A DNA stretch of 64,000 nt, taken from assembly GCA_013399015.1 (NCBI GenBank), contig VWZX01002368.1:1242693-1306692 (forward strand), given 5' to 3'. How positions within the stretch are numbered: the stretch's first letter is position 1; each line of letters opens with the position of its first letter. This stretch comes from Galbula dea (taxonomy: Eukaryota; Chordata; Aves; Piciformes; Galbulidae). The position numbers and the translations under genes were made by a program. This document shows, one piece after another, positions 12,801 to 25,295 of this stretch. The notes below the pieces were generated by a model that had not been told where the DNA came from, did not search any database, and saw only the letters and a program-made list of their open reading frames with translations.

Positions 12801-14997
12801 CAGGGATGCTCTGGTGAAGGAACAAATGAGGCTCATTGAAGCTTAGACCTTTTCATGGCTCTAGGGCTGGTAAAGCAAGCAGCAGAGCTGTGATGAATGA
12901 GCAGCTCTGTGGAAGGCAGGTGCCTGGTTTCCCACACAAGTGAGTTGAATCTGTCCTATACCAGGGGCTCCAGGATAAATTTTCCCCCACGAACTCAGGT
13001 GTTGACTCTCTCTCCAGGCTGGGTGTGATAACATGTCATGCAGAGACTATTAGCACCATTTAGGCTTAGATGCCTCAACTCTGTTGTGTGTCAGGTGCTA
13101 CCTAAAAGAGAGCACAGAGCGATTCTGTGCCCTGCCAGGTATCTATAACCCACTATGAGAGAAGAAACCACAAATTTCCTCCCAAAACAATAACATTTTG
13201 GTCATCAAAATGAAGTTGTTGTGCTGGCACAGCTTAACAGTTGCCTTATTTTTTGCAGTTGTCAGGATAGGAAAAATCTCAGAAGGTATGAAAGCAAGTG
13301 ATGAAGCTGGTTTCCAGGTGTTTAGGAGAGCACCCAGCATGACAAGCCAAGCTGAAGGGATCTGAAAACTTAACATGCTGTTGATGTCAAGAGCAGCCTT
13401 GATGTACTTGTGCTGCATTGAATGAAAGAGTCCTGGCAGGTCTGGGCAAAGCTGTCCATGTTTGATGCTGGATGTGTTAGAGAGCAGGAGCTGAAAGAAA
13501 ATCTCAAAAAGGAGGATGCTGACACAGGGACAGGAACATTTCTCAAACTGTTTGTCTCCATCTCAGAGGCTGGCATCTAAATGGGACACCAAGCATTAAG
13601 AAAGATGGCTCACATAAATCCTGGCAATGCTCAGGGATGAGGGGAGCTGCTCCACACCTCTGAGCCAGGGAGTGAGAAATGGCTGTGACTAACCTGATGC
13701 TGCGAGCACATACCAGGGAGAGAGAAATGAACTTCAGACTTGAGCCTGGGGGTGGGATTTAGCTCTGGAGATAGGAAGGGGGAGACTTAACCCTGCTGCC
13801 AATGAGTTTGACAGAGTGAATAAGAGATAAACAAAAGTGGAGCTGTTTGGAAGATGGGCAGGAATTAAGACAAAAGATAACAAGGACAGGACTGAGCTTA
13901 CTGCTCTGTGAACAGCCAGGAAAAAGATTGTATGCAGAAATAATCTGAGTTATTACACTAATTCTGACTATTCAGACCTGGAGATGTGTTAGTTTAACAG
14001 TAAAGCCATTCAACAGTGATGAATTTGCAAGTTGTCCTGGGAAACTGTTTCAATAACTTTCCCTTGTAATATATGTAATAAAATTTCCTAATCATTATAG
14101 TGTATTATAATTTTTGTGTTACATTAGTGATTTTGAGCTCTGAGCATGGAATAAGGTTTATCTGCATTTGTGCCACATGAATATAGGAGCCTGTATATCT
14201 GGAGACTAAAATAGGAGGCAAGAGTGAGGAGGTGCAGTGCTATGTCAGGGAGCTAAGCTGGGTACCACAGAATAACCAAAGGACATGCCAGGAGAGCCAT
14301 AAAAAAATAAATCTAGTGAAGAAAGGCACAAGGAAAAAAGAATTCCAGGAGGTGTGTGTAGGGGGGAGGTTAATCAATGAATGTCACAGAAAAAAGGGAA
14401 AAAATAAAATGGGTTAGAAGATGGAAAAAAACAGACTAGAAAAAAAATCAAAGAAACAATAGCTGGGTTTAATCTAAGTTTTGCACAGCACAGAGAGTTG
14501 GCAAAGCTTGTGTGTTGCACCATTGGCAGCTATGCAGAAGGAACAGCAAGGTTTGCTCATCTGTTCTTCTCCTACTCCTCTAATGAAGAGAGACATGTTG
14601 CCTGCTGGAGACCAACAGAAGAGCTTTGATTTTTCATGGGTCAGTTTATTTTGCTGCTCATTTTCAGTTTTGCTTCTGAAATGTTTCCAGGAGAATTTTT
14701 TTCTTGCTTTCTTCAAAGCTTCCCCTACTTTGCATTTTCTAATGTATTTCTGAAGTTATGATTTTGTGTTTAATTAAACCCTTTTGGGTTTATTTTTAGC
14801 CTTTATATGCACCCTTATTTCTTAGTAATAGCTAGAAAATAATACATTACGAACTGTGATACAGAAGGGGAGGGGGGAAGCTTCTCTTTCTGAATCTGCT
14901 GACTTAATTCTATACAAGCTCTAGCTAAAGGGAAAGATATTTCTGAGCTCCCTTAGAAAATGTAATTATAGATTTAATGCTCTGGTACATGTTTTGC
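9897..14997. other. Unannotated non-coding stretch, GC rises after 12.5 kb
   Basis: No gene was recognised. Base composition becomes more GC-rich at about 12.5-13.8 kb, where short opposed open frames appear (12249-12503 +, 12555-12794 +, 13143-13418 -, 13370-13576 -). None resembles a known family or has convincing splice-site borders. A very old retroelement remnant is possible at 12.9-13.6 kb but I cannot name it. Poly-purine tracts occur at 14310-14450. Confidence 0.45.
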
Positions 14998-16006
14998 ATG
15001 GTGCTGTGAGAGCTGGCCAGCTTCATTCGGAGACCGCTTTCTATCATCTTTGAAAGGCTTTGGGAATTGGGACTTCCCTGAGGACTGGGGACAAAAAAAA
15101 GTTAAATTTTTCTTCCATCTGCAAAAAATCTAGGGAGAACTGACTGGTCAGTCTTGCTTCTTGCCTGGGAAATGGCTGGAGGAAGTCCCAGGGAAGGCAT
15201 TTCCCTGTGCATGAATGACATGAAGGTGACTAAAAGCAGCTAGATTGGATTTACCAAGGCTAAACTTTTCTATACTAACCTGATTGTTTTCTGTGCAGAG
15301 AAGATGAGCTCAGGGATGGTTTTTATCTTGACTTTTGAAAGTCCTTTCACAGCCTCCCATGGTGTCTGAAGGAGTATGGCCTGAATGGTTGAACAGAAAA
15401 GTTGCAGATATCCAGTTTACTGGCAGGTTTAGCAAATTTGGGGATTACAGTAAATTACAACAAACTGAGGAGTAACTGACAACCTGGAGGACTGAGTTGC
15501 TGTTCAAAGACTGACTGACCAGAAAGAAGCTTTGCAAGAAAGGACCTGCAGGTCCTGGTGAGCAACAAATTGAACAAAAATCAGCAGTGTGCTTTGTGGT
15601 GATGGCATTGAACTGGATGTGGAGCACCTAATTTACAAGGAGAGGCTGAAGGAGTTGGGTTTATTCAGCCAGGAAACAGAAGGTTATGGGGAGGTTCATT
15701 TGCAATCTTCCATGTCCTAATGAGTAACTGACAGGAGAAATAGGCTTTTCCCAGACACATACAGTGAAAAGGAACAGCAGGAACAAGCTACAACAAGAGA
15801 AGCTTCAGTTACACATTAGAGAAAAAAAAGTTCTTTATAACAAAATTTGCTAAGCACTAGAACACCTTGACAAAATTGGAGATATTCAAAAAACTGAATA
15901 ACCTTGAGCAACCTGATCTTACTCTTGAAGACAGCTTTTTGAGAACAATGTTGGGCTAGACCTCCAGAAATCCCTTCCAATCCAGTTGTTTTTTCTATGA
16001 TTCTGT
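14998..16006 (+). repeat. CR1 LINE, ORF2 RT region to 3' end, decayed
   Basis: About 1 kb of CR1 in plus orientation. In order: the segment before the RT domain (GAGAGCTGGCCAG..., then CCCTGAGGACTGG at about 15078), the GGATTTACCAAGG...AACCTGAT block (15248-15285), RT box A reading YLDF at 15324-15335 followed at once by a TGA, a TGCTGTTCAAAGAC-type region near 15500, the post-RT segment (about 15620-15700), the 3' UTR, and a terminal CTTCCAATCC...TCTATGATTCTG tail at about 15970-16005. The intact family would need much more sequence between these landmarks, so internal deletions are present. Frameshifts and stops are frequent. Role in life: reverse transcriptase/endonuclease of a non-LTR retrotransposon. 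This copy is dead. Its 3' end faces the 3' end of the next CR1. Confidence 0.85.
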
Positions 16007-16148
16007 TTATGAAGGACAAAACAAGTTGACTAACATAAAACTCTGTTAACATTGCCTAACACAGTCACTATTCAGAGGTGGGAAAATGAACTGTTTTCAG
16101 TCATATCTACGTGGTCAGTGCACTTATGGAGAGCAAATCATATACACA

Positions 16149-17105
16149 TTGGCTGGAAGAGAGCTCTGGAGGGACTTAATCCAACATCCAACCTTAAATA
16201 GAGCTGCTGCTGACAGAAAACTAATGTAAACCATAGTGTTGTTTAGTTGAGTTTTTAAAACCTCTCTGACTGGAGATTCAACAGCCTCTCTTGGCAAGCT
16301 ATTTCAGGAGTCCACCTCAACCTCCCAAGCTGCACTTTATTGGTATTGCTAAATGTTCTACCACTTGCCAGTATTACTAAGCTGAATTTGGCTCCCTCAC
16401 CTTTAAAACCCTCCTTCAAGTTGTCTGCAGTTAGATACTTCTTTAGATTCCTCAGAACTCCTCCATCTTCTTCTTGAAGGTTGCATGCTCTAAGTCCCTG
16501 ACAATTTTGTTAGCAAGTGTTTTTCAATATAGTTCTTGAACTAGGGGACCCAAACCAGATCACAACACTGCAGGTGTGTCTTCCCTGTAAGCAAGAAGGA
16601 GAAGGTTACAACTTCTAAAATGCTGGTCATGACTCTATAGAAGGCAAGTATGCAGTTTGAAAGTCCCATGTGTACAATTTTGTGTTGTTTCAGTTCTGAA
16701 CATCATGAGATTTATGTGGGCCTCAGACTTAAGTTTATTAAGTTCCTTGTGACTTGAAGTTTTGCTGTCATTTGGCATGTTTCCATCCATCCCATCTTCA
16801 CCTGCAAATCTGCTGAAGATGCAGTCTGTCTGATCACCCAGGCCATTGATAAAGATGTGGAATCAACCCATATTGTACTCTACTTTGTTACTGGTTGCCA
16901 GCTGGATGCTGAACCATTCATTACTGCCCTTTAAGCCTGGTAATCCAACTAATATTCATTCCATTTTAGCCCATTCATCCAGCCTTTGCTTTTCTCAGTC
17001 ACAGAAAATGCTTTTCAATCAGATGTCAAAAGCTTTACTCAAGATATTTTACAACTATTGCTTTTCACTCCAGCACTTACTCAGAGTGATGAGAATTGGC
17101 TAGAA
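16149..17105 (-). repeat. CR1 LINE, ORF2 RT region to 3' end, opposite strand
   Basis: Read on the minus strand from 17105 downwards, this is CR1 ORF2. RT box A remnant SKAFD is encoded at 17025-17039. The INxLxD segment is followed by a degraded FADD active site reading FAGD near 16798-16812, with the first catalytic Asp replaced by Gly. Then comes the VNLM(K/R)-type region near 16690, the post-RT segment near 16480-16570, and the terminal GTTGGA...CTCT block at 16149-16185. Internal deletions and stops are present. The element lies tail to tail with the plus-strand copy ending at 16006, with about 140 bp between them. The two differ enough to be independent insertions of old CR1 subfamilies. 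Confidence 0.8.
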
Positions 17106-20100
17106 ACATCAGCCAGACAGGGCTTAGACAATGAAGAAGGAATTACTGGTCTCAGCCACCATAAAAAAATATGGTGGATATTTTGAAAGGATGGTTAAGG
17201 TCCTACTCCACAACCATATGCAAGGTATTCCTAGCCAAACTGACATAAGCTGCTTTGACCTGGGAAAGTGACTGTGTACATGACCCTACACACTACTCCT
17301 GGTCTGAGCTGGGTGGTTTCCAAGCTGACTCTGGGACTCATGAGATCAAGGTGCTGTCAGAGGAACTGCACCCCTGTCCACGCTTGACTGCAGAGATATC
17401 ACTTTGAAAATCTATGTCAGCCCTGAGAGAGGGCTCTGGGATGTCATTTGGGTCTTAGCACACCTATCATTAGTTGAACAAAGAGTTTTGACCATATTTG
17501 AATGGAAGGGGAGAGAGAACCCTCTGAGAGGTCAATTAACCACAAATCAATTTTGGCATTCCTATATGTAGTCTGCTTATGCGGTGTGCAGAAAGCTCCG
17601 GGTGCTTTACTCCTGTTTCTTGGGATTGTGGTGTTGTTGGCCATTTTTCTACATAAGGAAAAGAACAATAAAATAGTACACTCCAAGGTACAAGCACAGA
17701 CAGGAACTCTCTGTGTCACACACATTTCCCTGCACTGGCTGCTGCTTTTCCTTGCCTTGATGGGGTACTAGTGCTTTTACCTGAGCACAGCATTCAATGT
17801 CCTTGGGAGAAAAAAGAAGACAGTTGTAACGATTACCTCATTTATATGGTGTGAGAGCAGGAGGAAAGTGCTGTGGAGTTTTCCAAACTGCTTTTCAGCA
17901 CCATCAAATAAATGAGAAGAGATGCTCTTTGCTTTCCCCACTGCTGTTGAGAGTCAATAATTGCCTGGGATGAGGAGGTAGAATGTAAGACCAACTACTA
18001 CGTAGTGCTGCCCCTTCTTCATTTGCAGTCACCACATGTAACTGGATTCAAAGAAGAGGTTTCCTGTTAAATCAGATGTAGCTATGCTACATCTTTATTT
18101 TTTTGTGAGGAGTTTGGATCCCCAGCTGGTGAAAATTCTTGATCTAGTTCACCTTAGAGGCTGGCCTAGTGTTGTTACAAACACATATCAACCCCTTTGT
18201 GGTATATTTTGATTAGCTTCCTTCTGAATGCTGGGGCCACTGCTGAAGATGTTCATTTCACAGACATGCTCATCCACCTGGTTATGAAGAAGACTCCACT
18301 TCATTTGAGTAAAGGAAGTGTCCTGAACTACTATGAATGCAAAATTGAAACCTTCTGAAGTTGGATGATGCTCATGTGAAAGCAAGATTCTCTCAAATCA
18401 ATGTAATACCCTGAAAGGGTGCATCACTAATCCTACTCTTGCTCTTGTCTATAGAAAGTAAAGCAAGGTCACTGCTTCTCAGCCCTCTTAATTAAAAAGC
18501 AGACCTTATGATAGGCAGTTGTCCTTCAGGCCCAAGACTTTGCTTATCTCTTGCAAGCTCAGTAGCCAATACATCCTTTATTCAGAAGTAGGATGAGAAG
18601 AATTGGAGAGCAAGACTCCTCACCTCTGATAAGCCTTGTAATATGCCTCATAGTAGTAAAAAGACACCAGCAAGATGATTTTTAACATAATACAGGAAAC
18701 ACAACAGCATGGGGCATCTTAACAACACTGAAGCATAAGATCATAAGTTGCCTCAGCTCCAAGTAAAGCCAAAGCCTCCCGTCACCTTTTCAATTTGTTA
18801 ATGCTTGCAGAAATAATAAGTGAGCAGCAGGTAGAGTCAGCTGAGCCCAGGAACTAATAAACTTGTCTAAACAAGTGGAGGATATTGCAGGTCTCTGTGT
18901 ATTTTACTGCCAGATGCACCAGGCTTCAGCTATATGAGCCATAATACATTCCGCTGGGATCAATGAAATTGTGTTAGCACATCAGTAACATACTTGAGCA
19001 TCCAACACTTAAAAATAGTTCCCATGGTGTTACTGATCCTTGCTTGGCCTGCCAAAAGACACATCTTAGTACTGCAGAAGAAATCTGTCACAATAAAGAA
19101 GTCTGAGAAAAGCAAATTAAAACTTTCTATAGCCCCTGCTTCTAGTGTAGCCACCATCCTCCAGTCAGTACTGACTCTCTTTGGGATCCTAATGATATTG
19201 TCTTTTCATCTGCCTTCATGTACAGAGAAAGTTAATAGAGAGGCCTCATCTGTGTGTACTTTTGTAATAATGGATAGTCGGATTCACTGTGTACATGCAT
19301 ACCAAAATCATGAGGGTAAGCTGCTACCTCTCTCTGCATGTAGCAGAGAACTGTTTAATGGGGTTATACAGCAGGGAAGGAGCAAAGAAAATGTGATCAA
19401 ATGATATGGGGATTAGCCCAATTAATCCACAGCTTTTACTAATGTGATTTGCATGGGCAAGGAATATATGGTTTGCCCTGTAATATCTTCTTGAGGCTCC
19501 TAGGATCACTTATAGGCTTCTTTTCTATATAAAACAAAAGAGAACAACTAAAGGTTTTCAAGGAGAAATCTTAACTCATGTCTCCTCTCTAACTTCCTCC
19601 TGTGAACCAAATGTAAAATGGCTGCCAGATGCTCCAGTTATAGCTGTTAGAGATTTATGGTTTCAGCCTACAGGCAATGCATAGAAGAAAGAGCTATATT
19701 TAAGGACAATTTTATCAGTATAAACAGAGACATGAAAAAAGGAAGATTCATTATGTGAAAGGAATAAACTTCAAGGGAAAAGACCACTGGGAAAAGAAAT
19801 AGGGAACTGTGAGAACAAGTGGCCTCTTTCAACTTCTTTAAACTACAACAAGCAAAATTTGAATACTACAATTCAAAGCCAGAGATGCAGTTTAGGGTGA
19901 TGTAGTTCACATCCCTTGTGGGAGAACCTGTAGGGCCCACTTGGCAAATGGCCTTGAAAACAGCCACTGTTTGTCTAAGAGTGTGAGAGCTCACAGACAG
20001 TGTGGATAAAGCACACAAAGCTGTCCAGAGGGCATGTGCCCCAAACTCTTCATCTTAAGTAGGAAGATGTCCATCAGACATATTAAACAGTAGCTAGTGG

Positions 20101-23089
20101 ATTACAAAGGGATTGCTAGTTGAGAGCTGCAGCACAGAGGATTGCTTTGGTGCAGATGTGCTTTGGTTCAGGGTGATGCAGGCAGAGTGCCTGGGTCTCT
20201 CACTCTGTTAGAGATGGACAATAACAGATGAAGGCCTCTGCTGATCTAATAGCATCATTAAAATGAATAGCACATGCAACTTACTGAACCAAACAAGAAT
20301 AGTCAAAAGCACTTTAACCCTCCCTCTCATTGGGAGTGGAGGTTTCCCTATCTGCCTCCAAGCCCATAGAGCAAAAGCCTTTTGTAAGACTCTTTGCTTA
20401 ACTAGGTGTTTGTCTCAATGATTTTAAACACTCTTGAATACATAAAATATCTGAACATAAGTAAAAATTATCCTGAAGAAACAAGTTCCTCTAAGAATGA
20501 AATCAAGCTCTTAGTGCAGTGAAAATAACTCTTACTCTTCCCCTGGAAACAGAAATATTTTCTGTTTCAGACAAACCTGCAACATATCTTTCAATGCTAA
20601 ACATGCCTCCCTTTACAATGCAATCCTATTCCAGTCTTAAGGAAACCTCTAACCTCCTCCTTTCAGATCATGAAAATAGTACAAGTCATTTATTCTAGTT
20701 CATGTATCTAGGCTCCCTTTTACATCATGAAGCAAACCAGGATGGGAGATTTCTTCTCACTTCCAAAGCTGCCATGGCTACTGTTCAGCCTACCAGTCAG
20801 GCTTACAGACTATTTCTACATGACAGCTCTGCCCTAATATAATTGTGCTGTTTGATGCAGGCTACCAACAATTTTAATGCAGACTCTATTAATAAGAGTA
20901 ACTGGGTTTTGCAAATGAGTGGCTAAAATTGGGCAACACTGGCTTAATTTTTTGTTCTGAGTTCATCTCTGCACCTTCAGCTGGTGAACAGTCAGACACA
21001 AGGATAGAGTGATCTTTTTTTTCTTCCTTTTTCACCTCTCAACCTCTTTTTTGTTTTGTTTCACACCTTGAAGGTGGTGATGAGCATGTCCCTTTTCCCC
21101 TGATACACATGGTAAAAAGAAAACAAATCCTTCCTGTAGCTCTAGCTATGAGTTCCAGTCTCAGCTCTCAGTCATCTTTTCAAAGTGACTTCAGAGTGCT
21201 TTGAATGAGGCTCAGGTGACATATTAAAAGTTACAGAAAGAGGCAGTTGAAGAAGCAGAAGCAGAGTGTCAATCTTACCAGTGCATGAGGTAACCTGTGA
21301 ATCAACACACATATTTTATGACAATGCTGTCTCCTCTTCTCAGCCAGTGCCCACCCCTGTGGAAAATGAGCTGGCTGGCTTCAAGCACAAGTACCTTTTG
21401 CAATTATGATTTCCTTTTTGTGCCACAGGGTTACTGCTGCTATCAGATCTAGCATAGTTACTTGCAGTCAGTAAAGCATGAGATGGGATAGTTTAACTGT
21501 GGCTAATTTTCAGCCCTCATTTTTCTCTTGGTCTCCTCAGCATGTGTCTGCTGTAGGTCAATGTGCAGCTAATGAGTTACTTTTTTTTATATCTTTGGTA
21601 AAATTCTTACTTTCAAAGTTAGTGGTGGCTGGGAGGCATTGAAATGGCACAGATGTTCATTTGCTTTATGAAGTTTCAGACAACTTAATTAGAAATAGAC
21701 AAAGTGGATTAGGCAAAATTAAGACTGGCTGAGCTGAGTGTGAATATTTTATTAAAAAAAATATCTTGATGAAGAACCATGTCATATTTCCACTGTAATC
21801 ACAAAACCTTGTGCTTCTAGACTATTCTAGCAGTCTAAAAGAAGCTTAAAGTGTAGTGACTGGCAGTGGGTTTGCTCTGTACCAATACCTTTTCATTGGA
21901 AAGCACTGTTATTCTCATGGTCTTCTTTGGCCCTTCTCTGATCTATATAATCATGCAGCCAACTCTGAAAAGATTAGATTGAATTATGCACAGGACTTCA
22001 AGAAACAGTCAAGTCACAGCATGTCCACCAAGGTAGGAAGCTCCTTTAATACCTGCTGGTATCTTCCAGTAGTGCATTGACAGAGGCCTGAGGATGGCAG
22101 TACAGTTGGGAGTGTTTTCAGGCTGAGGTGTAGGGGTTTTGTTGGGTCATAGAAATTTGACACAGTCCTTGTTAGCTCTGGATAGCCTCCAGTCTCTGCT
22201 ATCAGCAGATGCTCAGCAAATGAATCTGTTTTCTCTCTCTAACCAGGAAAAAAATCCAGGGCAATGCAGAGCTGAAAAACTCATTCTAGGTGTTGTGGGA
22301 TGGGGTGAAAAAGATCAATAGAAACAAACAGGTGGGGGTCAGGAATGACTGCAGGTTCTTTACCTTAATGTATCTACTTCTCAGAACTCTCACAGACATT
22401 GAGGTTTGGGTGGCTTGGGAAATTTTTGTACAGGTACAATGAAGTTCATGAAAATGATGGTGCTATGTACAGTCCCAAGATGTGAATGTGCTGATTACAA
22501 TGTAGGCAGTCCTGCATCTTACAGTAAATTTTGCTGGATGAAATGAAGATTTTGAAAGTTAAAAAAAAAAAGATAAAATCAGGTGGAATCCAATCTTTGT
22601 TGCTGGTTAAACAGCAACATAGATTTTACATCACCTGATAGGAGAGCCAACTGGTGAATCAACATTGTTTCTGCTGCTGGGCACTGGGGTTTTGCCAGAC
22701 AGGTTCAGCTTACAAATACACACAGACAGAGAGCACTACAATGAAGAAGACTACATCAAGAGTGCATTGAGCACTGCTAATTGTTAATGTGTATCTAACA
22801 TTATTTCCATCCATCCATGATTCTAATTACTACCATAACTCCTGCTGAATTCAATGTGTAAGTGAAATGATAAGAGGTCATAAAAGCCAGACTGCAAGGT
22901 TCTGAAATCTAGTGATGCACCATTACACTCTAATTAAAAGATGCTTAAAGTGACATTAGTAATCCTTCAAAACTGAATAGAAACAGGGCTGAAATGCATG
23001 TTTTCATAGGACAATTTTTTTCCTCAACTATGACAAAGGAGTTTATGGTTGAAGTAGCACTCATTTGAGGATACTGAAAATTAGGTTCC
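17106..23089. other. Unannotated non-coding stretch
   Basis: No gene or nameable repeat was seen. Both strands are open over about 17444-17771 (93 codons on -, 89 on +, the latter with two hydrophobic runs) without recognisable homology. A 136-codon open frame at 18994-19404 begins at TTG, not ATG, and has no domain. Pyrimidine-rich tracts lie at 21013-21066. The interval 22770-22990 is rich in TAATTA-like words. Confidence 0.5.
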
Positions 23090-23136
23090 ATGGGGGTTTT
23101 TTGCTTGGTTGGGTTTTTTGTTTGATTTTTTTGGTA
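23090..23136. repeat. T/G-rich low-complexity tract
   Basis: A run of GGTTTTTT-like units (GGGGGTTTTTTGC, GGTTGGGTTTTTTG, TTTTTTTGG). It belongs to the same class as the C/A-rich tracts at 25246, 42981, 46150, 47781 and 63249, seen here on the complementary strand. Confidence 0.6.
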
Positions 23137-23830
23137 GAATGAAAGAGAGGAGGAAAGAGGTCCCCTTTAATTAGAGAGTTGAAAAACTGGACTGCAGCAC
23201 AAAATGTAAGACATTTAATTTAGTCTATTTTCTATCCAATATAGCAATTCACAAGCCACAGTGTCCCCATAAAGATGTTTAAAATGTAAATTGTGCAGAC
23301 ATTATTTAATCTCATACTTTGGCTATCTGAGAGCTTTTCTGCATCCCAGTGCTTTCCACTCTTTGATTATGCACTGTGCTCAGGCAAGATGGCAAAAATC
23401 TTCCTAGCAACAGCAGTGAAAAGTTAGGTCTGCAAGTCTGCCTCATGCTTCTCCATGCAACTCATCTCAGCCCTGTTTCTCAAGGTGTTTCTGGGCACTT
23501 ACCTCCCTAGTTCCAAGCTGTGGACTGGGGCCTTCAGAAAAGAAAATTCGTACATTCTGACAAGCATAAATCAAAGGCCATCAAAATGTTCTTATTTAAT
23601 TGCATTTTAATAATTAGTTTGAAGTATTGTTTCTGCCTAATTTTATTGTTATGTAGCACTCAATGTCGTGGTTCAGCCCTTGAATAACACCTCCCATTCC
23701 CTCTGCTCTCATGCTACAACTGCCATCCCTGCTGACCCTAGAGCTTAGCTCTGGGACCTACCACTCCTTCAATACACAAGTAAAGTTAGCTCTACTACAT
23801 CAGCAGAAGCTGCAGCTGAGTGAGGTGATA

Positions 23831-23858
23831 CTATGCAAATTATACTAGGCAAATTATA
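23831..23858. repeat. Tandem duplication, 2 x 14 bp
   Basis: Unit CTATGCAAATTATA at 23831-23844 is followed directly by CTAGGCAAATTATA at 23845-23858. The first copy contains the octamer ATGCAAAT, a classic POU/Oct binding word, which the second copy lacks by one base. Confidence 0.75.
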
Positions 23859-25245
23859 AACTCTCACTTTTCCCATGCAAGCAGCAAAGCAAGGACTCCT
23901 GCCAGCACAGAGGAAGGAAAAGAATGGTGGAGATCACTGAATGTTCCAGCTCTGCAGGACGAGTGTGGCTATTCCCAGAGGCAGCTCTGGGGCACTCACT
24001 GTCCTTCGCTCCCACTGCAGCCAGATGAGTGCTCAAACCTTCCCAAGGTCACCTGTCTCAGATCACTGTGGCTTTACTGAGAGTTTTATTTGTGATTTCC
24101 AGTCTTCATCATCTAAGGTCTGATTCTATGACAGTTTAAACTGCAAATGAATGTTCCTATGTGTAAGATCACTGAGGCCAAAGAGGCCACAGATGTGAAT
24201 ATCTGACATGAGAAAGGCATAAGACTTCTAAGGTAAGAAGTGTTGCACTGGTGGTTGGATTCTGCCACCACATGAAAAAGTAATACTATCTCACTCTACC
24301 AGCAATTTTACTGAAATAAATGCTATTTCTAACAAAGAACCCCTTATTTATTAATCTTGAGCCAGAGCTGGAGCATATTCTTTTCAGTACAAAAGGAAGT
24401 CAAAGGAAAACATTCCAGCTGAATAACCTGGTGTTCTTAACTCCTCCAGGGCTGAGAGTCTGGGCATGCTTTGCCAGTCCTGGAGTCCAAGATAAATCTT
24501 TCTTTTACTTCCTTTTAAGATGGATAGGGCTGGAATAAGTAATTATTGAAAATTCTTTCCCTAAGGAGATCAAAACTCTCCAGTCATTTGCAATTGGCTT
24601 GAGGATGGTCATCAGTATTAGACATAAACTCATATCTGCTGTGCTAAAGACTTCATCTAGCCAAGACCTTTAAGATGGTAAAATTCCACAGGAAAAGCAA
24701 AACAAAGGTTTAAAATCTAAGCCCATCTTTCAGACAGCTGACTCAGAGAACCTCAAAATGAGGACAGTCAGAAGGTGAAAAATTTCAGCTCAAGAGATGG
24801 CCAGGTCAACTGCAGCTGGAAAAATATTGGGAGCCAAAAGAGAGAAACTGTTTTCTAAATGAAAACGGAATATTTTCTACGACTACAGATGGATTGTTTG
24901 GTTATTTTAGTTTATTTACAGTCACCTAAGCATCTCATGTCACCTCTGAATTGTAACTGGCTTGCAGATAAGCTAGGGAATAGAAATATCAGAAAGAAAC
25001 ACACAGCCAGAATGGGCATGAGGATGACCTCTGGTTTGAATGGAAATGACAGAGGACAGATTGGAAAGGTGTTCACTGTTCCAAGGAACAGGAAGGCTCA
25101 GATCATAAAGTAGGAGGGAAACAAAGAAAATTCGGCAATTTAGTCCATTAAAAACAGGAGTGCTGCTGCAGATTCAGCCTCAGGTGAAGTCAGGAAGTTT
25201 GAAGTGCAGTTTGAAATAATCTGATACTCATGAAGCATTACAGAA

Positions 25246-25295
25246 ATAAAAACAACCAACCATCACCACCAGCAAAACTACAAAACAAACAAAAC
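25246..25295. repeat. C/A-rich low-complexity tract
   Basis: A run of AAACAACC, CACCACC and AAAACAAACAAAACCCC words with almost no G or T. It is simple low-complexity DNA with no coding meaning. Confidence 0.55.

Noticed and set aside
17444..17771. Overlapping frames of 93 (-) and 89 (+) codons, the plus one with two hydrophobic runs
   Set aside because: Opposed frames of similar length without homology or gene signals. Hydrophobic runs are expected from T-rich sequence.
18994..19404. 136-codon plus-strand open frame
   Set aside because: It begins at TTG, not ATG, has no recognisable domain, no convincing splice or promoter context, and lies in ordinary AT-rich DNA.
23664..23790. TGTCGTGGTTCAG as the start of a second avian LTR
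   Set aside because: Similarity to the LTR border stops after about 15 bases and no matching second end was found.
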